The translations under genes were made by a program, and so were the position numbers. This document shows, piece by piece, positions 1-7,360 of a stretch of DNA of 21,245 nucleotides. The stretch is taken from NCBI GenBank assembly GCA_039796495.1, contig JBDKJQ010000050.1, positions 1 through 21,245 of the forward strand. Direction: 5' to 3'. The stretch is from ARS1285 sp039796495. Its GTDB lineage: Archaea; Nanobdellota; Nanobdellia; Pacearchaeales; GW2011-AR1. The first letter of the stretch is position 1, and each line of letters begins with the position of its first letter. The notes under the pieces were generated by a model that was not told the origin of the DNA, did not search any database, and saw only the letters and a list, made by a program, of their open reading frames with translations.

Positions 1-159
1 ATAAAACTGTCGCGAGAACATAATGATGCAAATATATTATCACTCGGAGCACGATTTTTAAGTGAGAAAGAAGCGCTGAAAGCAGTTGAGGTATGGCTGA
101 AAACTTCTTTCAAAGCAGGAAAACATTTACGGAGGATCAAAAAGATTGATACCTCTTAA
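1..159 (+). CDS. rpiB: Ribose 5-phosphate isomerase B, C-terminal 52 residues (5' truncated by window edge)
   Basis: The first frame is open from base 1 to a TAA at 157-159. The peptide carries the typical RpiB/LacAB C-terminus: a KLSREHNDAN segment, then LSLGARFLSEKEAL, then a helix leading to a basic FKAGKHLRRIKKI tail. RpiB interconverts ribose 5-phosphate and ribulose 5-phosphate in the cytoplasm. The N-terminal part with the catalytic residues lies outside the window, so only the family can be judged. The next gene, rpe, begins one base after the stop, which implies co-transcription with the other non-oxidative pentose phosphate genes. The tail match is clear; the full gene structure is unknown. 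Confidence 0.85.
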   Translation: MKLSREHNDANILSLGARFLSEKEALKAVEVWLKTSFKAGKHLRRIKKIDTS

Positions 160-160
160 T

Positions 161-793
161 ATGGAAAAAATAATTATTCCCGCAATAATCGCACAAAACC
201 AGAAAGAGTTTGATGAACGTATTTCCAAGGTAATTTATTATGCAGATGCTGTTCAGTTGGATGTCATGGACGGAACATTTGTGAAAAATAAATCATTATT
301 GTTCGATGTTAAACTTCCCCCTAAGAAAGGACTGCGTTATGAAGCGCATCTCATGATGAAAAATCCTCTGTCATGGATTAAAAAGAATCACAAAAAGGTT
401 GATGCGATTATTGTTCATGCTGAATCGCAAGAGGCTGAAAAAACAATCCTTTTATTAAAAAAATTGAAGAAAAAAATTGGACTGGCTATTAATCCTGACA
501 CGTTTCTGAGCAGACTGCAATTTTTACCGATGAAAAAAATAGATATGATACTGATCATGACTGTTGAACCTGGAACGTATGGCAGTACATTTTTGTCTGA
601 GGCGGTTGATAAAATTAAGCAGGCACGGACCATCTATCGAAAAAAAGATATTGAGGTTGATGGAGGTATTGATGATAAAACCGTTTCATTGGTTAACCAT
701 GCCGGAGCAAATCGATTTGTTGTGGGTTCATTTTTGCAGAAGAGCAAGGATGTTGAGAAGGATTGGAAGAGGCTTGAAAGGAAGATTAGGTAA
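161..793 (+). CDS. rpe: Ribulose-phosphate 3-epimerase family protein (210 aa)
   Basis: This is a TIM-barrel protein of the usual family length (about 210-225 aa). Rpe interconverts ribulose 5-phosphate and xylulose 5-phosphate. Visible motifs are VQLDVMDG (residues 31-38), EAHLMM with His63, VHAES, LAINPDT, MTVEPGTYGS (phosphate loop) and IEVDGGID with catalytic Asp167. Two usual positions differ: the metal-ligand His before DVMDG is Gln32, and the N-terminal PSILSAD motif reads PAIIAQN. An upstream TTG at 146 is in frame, but ATG 161 is preferred because it begins directly at the first barrel strand and follows the rpiB stop by one base. No Shine-Dalgarno site suits ATG 161, so translation is probably coupled to rpiB. 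Confidence 0.88.
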   Translation: MEKIIIPAIIAQNQKEFDERISKVIYYADAVQLDVMDGTFVKNKSLLFDVKLPPKKGLRYEAHLMMKNPLSWIKKNHKKVDAIIVHAESQEAEKTILLLKKLKKKIGLAINPDTFLSRLQFLPMKKIDMILIMTVEPGTYGSTFLSEAVDKIKQARTIYRKKDIEVDGGIDDKTVSLVNHAGANRFVVGSFLQKSKDVEKDWKRLERKIR

Positions 794-794
794 A

Positions 795-803
795 TTATAA
801 AAA
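795..803 (+). promoter_or_regulatory. TATA box for transketolase
   Basis: TTATAAAAA lies 22-30 bases before ATG 825, in the gap after the rpe stop. This spacing would start the transcript at or next to the start codon (leaderless). It suggests a second, internal promoter in the pentose phosphate cluster. Confidence 0.6.
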
Positions 804-824
804 CACTCTTTTCTTTGTTCTTGC

Positions 825-2666
825 ATGAAAAAAGAGGGTAAGGAGGAATATCAAAAACTCCGAGAGGTAGCGCAGGTATTGCGGCGTGATGTTCTAGACA
901 TGACAACTGCTGCAGGATCAGGTCATCTCAGTTCGTGCTTGTCATCCGCTGAAATTATGGCATGCCTGTTTTTTCACCAGATGAAATACGACACCAAAAA
1001 TCCTTTTAATGACAACAATGATGAATTAATCTTAAGCAAAGGCCATGCTGCTCCACTCTTATATTCGTGCCTGTATCATGCAGGCTGCATTTCGGATAAC
1101 CTGTTGAGTTTGCGTAAGTTTATCAGCAGACTTGAAGGTCATCCGGTGCCTTCAATAGAATGGGTGAAAACTGCAACCGGCTCGTTAGGACAGGGATTAT
1201 CAGCAGGTGTTGGCATGGCACTGGCGGGGAAATTATCAAAAAAAAATTATAACGTATATGTGTTGCTTGGGGATTCTGAAACTGCAGAAGGCAGCGTCTA
1301 TGAAGCATTGCAATTAGCTTCGCATTATCGATTAAACAACCTGATTGCAATTGTTGATGTTAACCGGCTCGGCCAGCAGGGAGAAACCATGCTTGGTAAT
1401 GATGTTGCCGCATACAAAAAAAGATTTGAGGGGTTTGGATGGCAGACTTTGTCAGTTGACGGACACAATGTAGCCGAGATTCTGAGTGCACTAGAAAAAG
1501 CAAAAAAAAGTAATGTTCCTGTTATCATTCTTGCAAAAACAATAAAAGGAAAGGGGGTATCATTTATCGAAAATAAAAATGGCTGGCATGGACGCGCTTT
1601 AAGTCGGCAGGAATATGAAAAAGCGGTGAAAGAAATTCCAAAGATAGACTTTCCTGTAATTACTACCACTCCTCCGCATGTATCGATCGGGAAAAATGGC
1701 AAGAATATCAAAATGAAACCGATCAACTATACAACGGGCATGGAGATTGCCACGCGAGAAGCATATGGGAATGCGCTTGCACGTCTTGCAGAATCTGACG
1801 AGAAGATTTTGGTACTTGATGGAGAAGTGAGCAATTCAACATTTGCGGAAAACGTTAAGAAAAAAACTCCCAAACAATTTGTTGAATGTTTTATTGCAGA
1901 GCAAAATATGGTAAGCATGGCAGCCGGCTTTTCAAAGAAAGGATTCCGTGTTTTTGCCTCCACCTTCAGCGCGTTTTTATCGCGCGCTCATGATCAAATA
2001 CGAATGGCAGGATATTCAGATTCTCATTTTACGTTGTGCGGGAGCCACTCGGGAGTTTCAATCGGAGAAGATGGACCATCTCAAATGGGCCTTGAGGACA
2101 TTGCATTATTTCGCTCTGTGCCTGGCAGCGTTATTTTTTATCCGAGTGATGCAGTGTCGTGCGAAAAAATTGTTGAATTGTGCAAAGATTTGAAAGGCAT
2201 TAAATATATTCGGACAACGCGACCAAAGACAAAAGTTATTTACGAGAACAATGAAAAGTTTGAGGCGGGAGACTTCAAAGTCTTAGAAGCATCTGACAAA
2301 GATAAGATCGTTTTAGTGGGGACAGGTATTACATTGCATGAATCGCTTAAAGCGTATGAAGAGCTGAAGAAGAAACATATTCCTTGCAGCGTGATTGATA
2401 TGTACTGCATTAAACCATTTAACGATAAGAAGTTTATTGATTTTGTGAAAAAGCATGGTGGCAAGATCATTGTGAGTGAAGATCATTACCCTCAGGGAGG
2501 CATTGGTGAGATGCTTGCGTCTAAAATTGCGAATGAGGAGATAACCATACAATCGCTCGCTGTTCGGAAAACGCCGCGCTCGGGCACTCCTGCTGAACTG
2601 ATGGGTTATGAGGAGATTGACAGCAAAAGTATTGTGAGAGCGGCGATGGAGCTAGTGAAAAAATAA
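825..2666 (+). CDS. tkt: Transketolase, single chain (613 aa)
   Basis: A TPP- and Mg-dependent enzyme that moves two-carbon ketol units between sugar phosphates. The N-terminal TPP-binding domain shows SGHLSS, SKGHAAPLLY, EGHP, TGSLGQGLSAGVGMALA and the thiamine motif G149-D-S-E followed by VDVNRLGQQG. The central domain has the conserved catalytic Glu359 in AEQNM, then MAAGFSKKGFRVFASTFSAF and HSGVSIGEDGPSQMGLEDIA. A transketolase C-terminal domain follows (VGTGITLHESLKAYEEL, then VSEDHYPQGGIGEML). The gene is unsplit, whereas many archaea encode transketolase as two subunits. Its layout resembles the animal-type and some bacterial single-chain enzymes of about 620 aa. The GGAGG at 841-846 is inside the reading frame, not a ribosome site. 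Transaldolase follows after five bases. Confidence 0.95.
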   Translation: MKKEGKEEYQKLREVAQVLRRDVLDMTTAAGSGHLSSCLSSAEIMACLFFHQMKYDTKNPFNDNNDELILSKGHAAPLLYSCLYHAGCISDNLLSLRKFISRLEGHPVPSIEWVKTATGSLGQGLSAGVGMALAGKLSKKNYNVYVLLGDSETAEGSVYEALQLASHYRLNNLIAIVDVNRLGQQGETMLGNDVAAYKKRFEGFGWQTLSVDGHNVAEILSALEKAKKSNVPVIILAKTIKGKGVSFIENKNGWHGRALSRQEYEKAVKEIPKIDFPVITTTPPHVSIGKNGKNIKMKPINYTTGMEIATREAYGNALARLAESDEKILVLDGEVSNSTFAENVKKKTPKQFVECFIAEQNMVSMAAGFSKKGFRVFASTFSAFLSRAHDQIRMAGYSDSHFTLCGSHSGVSIGEDGPSQMGLEDIALFRSVPGSVIFYPSDAVSCEKIVELCKDLKGIKYIRTTRPKTKVIYENNEKFEAGDFKVLEASDKDKIVLVGTGITLHESLKAYEELKKKHIPCSVIDMYCIKPFNDKKFIDFVKKHGGKIIVSEDHYPQGGIGEMLASKIANEEITIQSLAVRKTPRSGTPAELMGYEEIDSKSIVRAAMELVKK

Positions 2667-2671
2667 ATCCC

Positions 2672-3496
2672 ATGAAATTATTCATTGATTCCGCAGACAT
2701 TGAAGAGATACAAAAAGTTCTTGATAAAGGAATTTTAGAAGGTGTTACGACAAACCCTTCTTTAATAAAAAAAGCGTTTGAGAAGTATACAAAAAAAGAT
2801 AAAAAATTAGATCTTGAAACGTATATTAAAAAAATGCTGAAAGTGTGCCGGGGAAAGCCGGTCAGCCTTGAAGTTGTGGGAGATACGTTTGAAGAAATGG
2901 TTTCTGAAGGGAAGACTATTTACAAAAAATTTAACCCAGTTGCAAAAAATGTGTATGTAAAAATCCCGGTTAATCCGTGCATGGAAAAGTTTTGTTCGCA
3001 TGATGCCGACGGTATTAAGGCCATAAAGAAATTATCCCAAAAAAAGATTCCTGTAAACTGCACGCTGATCTTCACACCGGAGCAGGCGCTCTTGGCAGCA
3101 CAGGCGGGCGCGAAAATTGTTTCTCCGTTTGTGGGAAGGGAGGATGATTATATTCGTGAAATTAATCATCTGCACTTTTCAAAAGAAGATTATTTTCCTG
3201 CTTCTGGATTCAGGAAAGGAAAAAAAATTCTGAATGATGAAGGCATTGTTTCCGGGATCAAATTGGTAGAGGAAATTTCGGCTATTTTCAAGAAAAATAA
3301 AATAAAGACGGAAATACTTGCGGCAAGCATCCGTAACAGGCGACAGTTTCGCGATGCTGCTCTCGCAGGCGCAGATATCGTCACTGTGCCGTATTCGGTT
3401 ATCATTGAATTACTCAAGCATCCTAAAACAATGGAAGGAATGAGTCAATTTACAAAAGATTCTGTTAATGAGTACAAAAAGATTGTGAGAAAATAA
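2672..3496 (+). CDS. tal: Transaldolase, TalC/fructose-6-phosphate aldolase-like family (274 aa)
   Basis: A class I aldolase-fold enzyme expected to transfer dihydroxyacetone units between sugar phosphates, completing the non-oxidative pentose phosphate branch with the transketolase just upstream. Motifs: MKLFIDSADIEEI at the N-terminus, EGVTTNPSLI, the Schiff-base Lys97 in NVYVKIPVN, VNCTLIFTPEQALLAAQAGAKIVSPFVGREDD, ILAASIRNRRQ and GADIVTVPYSVI. Small TalC/FSA proteins are about 215 aa. The extra length comes from charged insertions near residues 35-50 and from a roughly 20-residue insertion after SPFVGREDDYI. The family cannot be split into aldolase or transaldolase by eye, but the neighbourhood favours transaldolase. 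The start is five bases after the tkt stop and has no Shine-Dalgarno site. Confidence 0.9.
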   Translation: MKLFIDSADIEEIQKVLDKGILEGVTTNPSLIKKAFEKYTKKDKKLDLETYIKKMLKVCRGKPVSLEVVGDTFEEMVSEGKTIYKKFNPVAKNVYVKIPVNPCMEKFCSHDADGIKAIKKLSQKKIPVNCTLIFTPEQALLAAQAGAKIVSPFVGREDDYIREINHLHFSKEDYFPASGFRKGKKILNDEGIVSGIKLVEEISAIFKKNKIKTEILAASIRNRRQFRDAALAGADIVTVPYSVIIELLKHPKTMEGMSQFTKDSVNEYKKIVRK

Positions 3497-3520
3497 ACTC
3501 TCTCTTTTTACACAGAAATC

Positions 3521-3528
3521 TATTTAAG
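3521..3528 (+). promoter_or_regulatory. TATA box for the phosphohexomutase gene
   Basis: TATTTAAG lies 21-28 bases before ATG 3549, in the 52-base gap after transaldolase. It fits a leaderless transcript for the mutase and the two coupled genes behind it. Confidence 0.6.
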
Positions 3529-3548
3529 AGTACCTTTTTTAATAGAAA

Positions 3549-4946
3549 ATGGAAAAAGAGCAAAAACAAAAAGAACCGTTTGAAAAAAGAGTGCAGATAT
3601 GCTTCAAGGGAAATGATGTTCGATGCCTCTATGACAAAGAGCTTGATGAGAGACTTGCGTATGAAATTGGAAAAGCGATTGTGAGCTATTTGAATTGCGG
3701 CAAGATAGTCGTGGGACATGATGTACGATTTTCTTCTCCCGCCTTGAAAAAAGCTTTAATCAACGGCATTACTGATGAGGGTTGTGATGTCATTGATATC
3801 GGCATGATTGATACTCCTGGATTGTATTTTGCGTCGGGGTTGCTTGATCTTCCCGGTGCAATAGTTACTGCTTCCCACAATCCTATTGAATACAACGGCA
3901 TAAAAATAGTCGATAAGAGAGCTGTTCCTATCGGCATGGGGAGTGGGCTTGAAAAAATAAAAGAAATTGTCCTGAAAGGTAATTTTAAAGAAGAAAAGAA
4001 AAAAGGAAAGATTGTTGAAAAAAATATTCTTCCCGATTATCGGAAACATATCCTGTCTTTTATAGACACAAAAAAGATGGATACATTGAGTATTGTTGTT
4101 GACGCCGGAAACGGGATTGCGGGGAAGATAGTGCCATTAGTAAGCGATGCGCTGCCGGTGCACATCATACCTTTGTGTTTTGACATAAGCGGGTATTTTC
4201 CCAATCATGGAACAAATCCTCTTCTTGATGAAAATACCAAAGAATTGCGCGAAACCGTTGTGAAAAAGAATGCAGATTTTGGCGTCGCGTTTGATGCTGA
4301 CATGGACCGCGTTTTTTTCATCGATGAGAAAGGAACATTTCTGAATTCCTCGCTCATTGCAGCGTGCATCATCGATCATTTTTCACGCGAGATAAAAAAA
4401 GACGGCTTTGTATACAGCCTGGTCACGAGCAGAATACTCGAGGATATTGCGCGTAAGAATGATTATCCTTTATTCAAAGAAAAAGTCGGCCACTCATTTA
4501 TCAAGAAAACGATGAAACAAAAGCATGCATTTTTTGGATGCGAACACTCAGGACATTTTTATTTCAAAGACAACTGGTTTGCCGACACCGGCATCATAAC
4601 TGCGCTTATTGTTTTTGAGATATTTTCCCACGAAAGGAAGAAAAACAAAAAAGTAGCCTTTTCAGAATTGTTTGAACGATACAAAAAGTATGCGTACATG
4701 CGGGAGAAGAGCTTTGTTCTCAAGAATCGTGAGCACGCACCGGAAAAAATCATCGATCATTTTAGCCGATTGAAGCCCACGCGGATTGATAAACTCGACG
4801 GATTCAGCTTTGACTTTGGCAGTTATTGGTTCAACATCAGATTCAGCCAGACCGAGCCTTTATTGCGGTTTAATTTTGAAGCAATTAATGAAACAATCCT
4901 GAAGGAAAAAAGTGCGGAGATAGAAGCATTTTTAGGAACCCTATAG
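3549..4946 (+). CDS. Phosphomannomutase/phosphoglucomutase-family phosphohexomutase (465 aa)
   Basis: Alpha-D-phosphohexomutase family; interconverts hexose 1- and 6-phosphates through a phosphoserine. The active-site loop is VTASHNP with Ser109. The Mg loop is D249-A-D-M-D-R, a variant of the usual DGDxDR. The sugar-specificity loop is CEHSGH followed by FKDNWFADTGI. The C-terminal phosphate loop is RFSQTEPLLRFNFEA. EHSGH and the length of about 460 aa resemble AlgC/ManB-type dual PMM/PGM enzymes, but whether mannose, glucose or glucosamine phosphate is the substrate cannot be read from the sequence. It would connect the pentose phosphate block to hexose activation for glycans. It has its own TATA box, and the next gene begins three bases after its stop. 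Confidence 0.9.
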   Translation: MEKEQKQKEPFEKRVQICFKGNDVRCLYDKELDERLAYEIGKAIVSYLNCGKIVVGHDVRFSSPALKKALINGITDEGCDVIDIGMIDTPGLYFASGLLDLPGAIVTASHNPIEYNGIKIVDKRAVPIGMGSGLEKIKEIVLKGNFKEEKKKGKIVEKNILPDYRKHILSFIDTKKMDTLSIVVDAGNGIAGKIVPLVSDALPVHIIPLCFDISGYFPNHGTNPLLDENTKELRETVVKKNADFGVAFDADMDRVFFIDEKGTFLNSSLIAACIIDHFSREIKKDGFVYSLVTSRILEDIARKNDYPLFKEKVGHSFIKKTMKQKHAFFGCEHSGHFYFKDNWFADTGIITALIVFEIFSHERKKNKKVAFSELFERYKKYAYMREKSFVLKNREHAPEKIIDHFSRLKPTRIDKLDGFSFDFGSYWFNIRFSQTEPLLRFNFEAINETILKEKSAEIEAFLGTL

Positions 4947-4949
4947 AAC

Positions 4950-5615
4950 ATGAAGAAAATAAAATCGATAGTCTTTGATTTGGATAATACCTTATACGAC
5001 GCGGATACCCTTACTGAAGAAACGCTCAAGCATGCAGTTGAATCCATGATTGCTGAAGGGCTTGTCACAACGATTCCTGAGGGATTCACAAAGATACAAG
5101 AGATCATAAGGCATGATGCACGGAAAGATAAGTTTCGCGAACTTGCAAAATTTTTTGGGCAGGAAGATGAACGGATTATACGCGCCGGCCATGAAACATA
5201 CATGAATGCGCCGTTTGAGACATTGAAAATTTTTCCCGATACAAAAAAAGTTCTTAACGCTCTGAAGAAAGATTTTAAGCTTGTATTGTTGTCGCAAGGC
5301 TCGCCACGGCAGCAAGAAAGAAAGATTGATGTGCTTGGCATTAGAGTGTATTTTGACTTGTTGCTTTTTCCTCAGATGGGAGAGAAGAAGAAATATTTTG
5401 AAAGGCTCAGCAAGCAGCTTGAAGTGAAGCCTGAGGAGATTCTCGTCGTCGGAGATCGAATCGATAACGAACTCAAGATTGCTAAAAGCATGGGGATGAA
5501 AACGGTTCGTTTGGTGCACGGAAAATATGCCTCCCTACAGCCTCAGGAAAAAGATGAAAGACCTGATTTTGAAATTAAAAATTTAAGTGAACTTATTACG
5601 CTGTTGAAATCCTAA
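4950..5615 (+). CDS. HAD-superfamily hydrolase, phosphatase-like (221 aa)
   Basis: The four HAD motifs are in order: FDLDNTLYD with nucleophile Asp10 and acid/base Asp12, LLSQG (motif II), the lysine of GEKKKYFERL (motif III) and VVGDRIDNEL (motif IV). A helical cap of roughly 80 residues lies between motifs I and II, as in phosphoglycolate phosphatase and beta-phosphoglucomutase relatives. The likely role is hydrolysis of a small phosphorylated metabolite; the substrate cannot be named. The gene starts three bases after the mutase stop. Its TAA shares one base with the ATG of the next gene (TAATG), so translation of the downstream lactonase gene is probably coupled. The placement suggests a sugar-phosphate substrate. 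Confidence 0.85.
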   Translation: MKKIKSIVFDLDNTLYDADTLTEETLKHAVESMIAEGLVTTIPEGFTKIQEIIRHDARKDKFRELAKFFGQEDERIIRAGHETYMNAPFETLKIFPDTKKVLNALKKDFKLVLLSQGSPRQQERKIDVLGIRVYFDLLLFPQMGEKKKYFERLSKQLEVKPEEILVVGDRIDNELKIAKSMGMKTVRLVHGKYASLQPQEKDERPDFEIKNLSELITLLKS

Positions 5616-6460
5616 TGGAATCGAGTGAAAGAAAATTGCTGCTGAAAAAAGGCGTGACGTATAAATTATGCACGTGTGAGCTTTCAAAAATACTTCCGCT
5701 GTGTGATGAATCGCATAAAGAGTTTAACGAAAGGCACGGGACTTATTACAAATCTTTTAAGATCACTCCTTCTGAGGACATCGAGTCTGTTGTTTCGTCG
5801 AAAAATTGGGAACAGCCATTCGGGATGTTTATCAAAGAAGACACGAAAGAAATGCTGGAGCATTTTGCTGCTGAGACAATTGCAGAGGCGATGAAAAAGA
5901 GTATTATTGATAAAGGGAAGGTTATATTTGGCGTTGTTGGAGGAAGAAATGTTTCAGGAATTTTTTCTTTATTATCATCCCAGCAATTAGAGTGGGGGAA
6001 GGTACATATATTTTTATTGGATGAACGGAAAAGCGGAGAGGGGAATGGTATTCTTGCACAAACATATTTTTCTGGTAAAGCGATTGTTCACCTCTATGAG
6101 AACATGATGACAGCCCAAGACTATGAAAAGGAATTTTTTCAGCAGGGAGATCGCTTTGATATTATTCTTGCCAGCAGTGGCGAAGATGGACATATTGCTT
6201 CCCTGTATCCTTTGCATGATTCCATACGCAGCGAACATTATGGATTTATCGACGTGCATAACTCTCCTAAGCCCCCTGCTGAAAGAATAAGTGCCTCGCG
6301 ACGATTGATTGAAAACAGTTCACTAGCAGTGTTGCTCTTTTTTGGAGAAGAAAAGAAATCTGCATTTGAAAATTTTTTGAATAAGAATATTTCTGTTGTT
6401 GAATGTCCGGCGAAAGTTATTCAGAAGGTCAAGAAGAGTTTTGTGCTGGTTGGGAGTTAA
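5615..6460 (+). CDS. pgl: CDGSH iron-sulfur motif fused to 6-phosphogluconolactonase-type domain (281 aa)
   Basis: Residues 16-36 match the CDGSH [2Fe-2S] pattern C-x-C-x2-S-x3-P-x-C-D-x-S-H: Cys19, Cys21, Ser24, Pro28, Cys30, Asp31, Ser33 and His34, with Glu32 where Gly is usual. From about residue 68 the protein is a 6-phosphogluconolactonase/SOL domain: VVGGRN (109-112), WGKVHIFLLDER, the catalytic G189-E-D-G-H-IASLYP motif, SPKPPAERIS and FFGEEKKSAFENFL, ending in PAKVI and FVLVGS. GEDGHxASL separates it from glucosamine-6-phosphate deaminases. The expected reaction is hydrolysis of 6-phosphogluconolactone. The GGxTP loop is altered (GGRNV), so the substrate could differ. The start is coupled to the HAD gene through TAATG. 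The stop overlaps the convergent gene's stop in a shared TTAA. Confidence 0.85.
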   Translation: MESSERKLLLKKGVTYKLCTCELSKILPLCDESHKEFNERHGTYYKSFKITPSEDIESVVSSKNWEQPFGMFIKEDTKEMLEHFAAETIAEAMKKSIIDKGKVIFGVVGGRNVSGIFSLLSSQQLEWGKVHIFLLDERKSGEGNGILAQTYFSGKAIVHLYENMMTAQDYEKEFFQQGDRFDIILASSGEDGHIASLYPLHDSIRSEHYGFIDVHNSPKPPAERISASRRLIENSSLAVLLFFGEEKKSAFENFLNKNISVVECPAKVIQKVKKSFVLVGS

Positions 6461-7137
6461 TCGAGCCGATCTTTTGAAAGATAAAGCAAACTCGCGATTG
6501 GCCAAGATACATGTGAAGCAGACCATCCTTGAAAATTTCTCCCTTCGCATATCCCCTTTTCAATGTGAACAATTCCGTTTCCTGTTTTTATCTCTTGATA
6601 GGTGTCTTGAAGGTCGAATGTGATTTCTCCAAACTTTCCGTGCCTAAACAATTCTCGTATGTTTGTCTCATGTTTTTTCATCTTTTCCGTCGGGAGAATG
6701 TTTATCCCGTGAGGAAGCGGGTATGTAAGAGTAAATATTTCGTCCTTTGCAGAAATTCTTGGTGCTAACAGTGTTTGATCAAGATGCTCAAGAATGTCTG
6801 AACCAATGTTGAAACAGGCAGCACGATCTGAATAAGAATCAAGATTATGCCCATTAATAAAATGACATCCCATCATGTCCCAAATCTCAATCCATCGTCC
6901 TCCATATCCGAGATGCAAACAAAGACCTTGTCTTCCTCTTTGTTCGTAAGGACGAGGATAAGTGCTATGTATCTTAAACTCAGCAATGTATCCTTGTAAT
7001 TTTTCAAGAAGTGGCTCTGCAAGTTCATCCATTTTTTCTTCTAATGGTTTATAATAAGATTCATGGGGATACGGATAGTCTATTCCGCCTTTAAAATGCG
7101 GATATCCTAATTCAAAATATTTTCCGACTCGTTGCAT
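6457..7137 (-). CDS. Uncharacterised protein (226 aa)
   Basis: I do not recognise this family. The protein is soluble, has no signal peptide or membrane segment, and is rich in aromatic residues and His. Notable stretches are YFELGYPHFKGGIDYPYPHESYYKPL near the start, a Gly/Trp-rich GLCLHLGYGGRWIEIWDMMGCHFINGH in the middle, DLQDTYQEI, and a C-terminal EGRNFQGWSASHVSWPIASLLYLS. The clusters of His, Asp and Trp would suit a binding or enzymatic site, but this is only suggestive. ATG 7137 is supported by a TATA-like box 21-28 bases upstream. The gene converges on the lactonase gene with a 4-base stop overlap, so it is not part of that operon. Confidence 0.75.
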   Translation of the reverse strand: MQRVGKYFELGYPHFKGGIDYPYPHESYYKPLEEKMDELAEPLLEKLQGYIAEFKIHSTYPRPYEQRGRQGLCLHLGYGGRWIEIWDMMGCHFINGHNLDSYSDRAACFNIGSDILEHLDQTLLAPRISAKDEIFTLTYPLPHGINILPTEKMKKHETNIRELFRHGKFGEITFDLQDTYQEIKTGNGIVHIEKGICEGRNFQGWSASHVSWPIASLLYLSKDRLD

Positions 7138-7157
7138 CGTTTGCTACGAGAATATTG

Positions 7158-7165
7158 TTTAAAAA
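7158..7165 (-). promoter_or_regulatory. TATA box for the 226-aa unknown gene
   Basis: On the minus strand TTTTTAAA lies 21-28 bases before ATG 7137, matching the leaderless spacing seen across the window. Confidence 0.55.
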
Positions 7166-7206
7166 TAAATAGATAGTAGGATATATTTTATAAGGATGGT
7201 AAAACA

Positions 7207-7277
7207 TGCGCCACCCGGGAATCGAACCCGGGTTTACTCGTTGGCAACGAGTCGTTCTGCCACTAAACTAGCAGCGC
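7207..7277 (-). tRNA. tRNA-Gly (anticodon GCC)
   Basis: The minus strand folds into a 71-base cloverleaf. The acceptor stem GCGCUGC pairs with GUGGCGC (two G-U pairs). The D arm contains UUUAGUGGCAGAA. The anticodon stem ACUCG/CGAGU encloses the loop UUGCCAA (anticodon GCC). The T arm is CCCGG-UUCGAUU-CCGGG, and the discriminator is A. No CCA is encoded and there is no intron. It reads GGC codons. Confidence 0.95.
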
Positions 7278-7300
7278 ATGATTATAAAGTGTTTTTTGGT

Positions 7301-7308
7301 TTTTTAAA
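7301..7308 (-). promoter_or_regulatory. TATA box for tRNA-Gly
   Basis: On the minus strand TTTAAAAA lies 24-31 bases upstream of the first tRNA base, the usual archaeal distance for a transcript starting at or near the mature 5' end. Confidence 0.55.
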
Positions 7309-7332
7309 TCTATATATTCACTGAAGATAATC

Positions 7333-7340
7333 TTAAATAA
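7333..7340 (+). promoter_or_regulatory. TATA box for the Nudix gene
   Basis: TTAAATAA lies 21-28 bases before ATG 7361. It sits 25 bases beyond the divergent tRNA-Gly box, so the two units are transcribed divergently from one AT-rich region. Confidence 0.55.
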
Positions 7341-7360
7341 TCATTTTTCCAATAGTAGGA

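Noticed and set aside
146..160. Upstream TTG start for rpe giving five extra residues
   Set aside because: It overlaps the rpiB reading frame, and the extra residues precede the first barrel strand. ATG 161 follows the rpiB stop by one base and fits the family start.
841..846. GGAGG resembling a ribosome binding site
   Set aside because: It lies inside transketolase after ATG 825, and no in-frame start codon follows at a suitable distance.
1269..1280. GDSE instead of GDGE in the transketolase thiamine motif
   Set aside because: From memory, Ser at this position occurs in other single-chain transketolases, and all other catalytic residues are present, so it is not treated as a defect.
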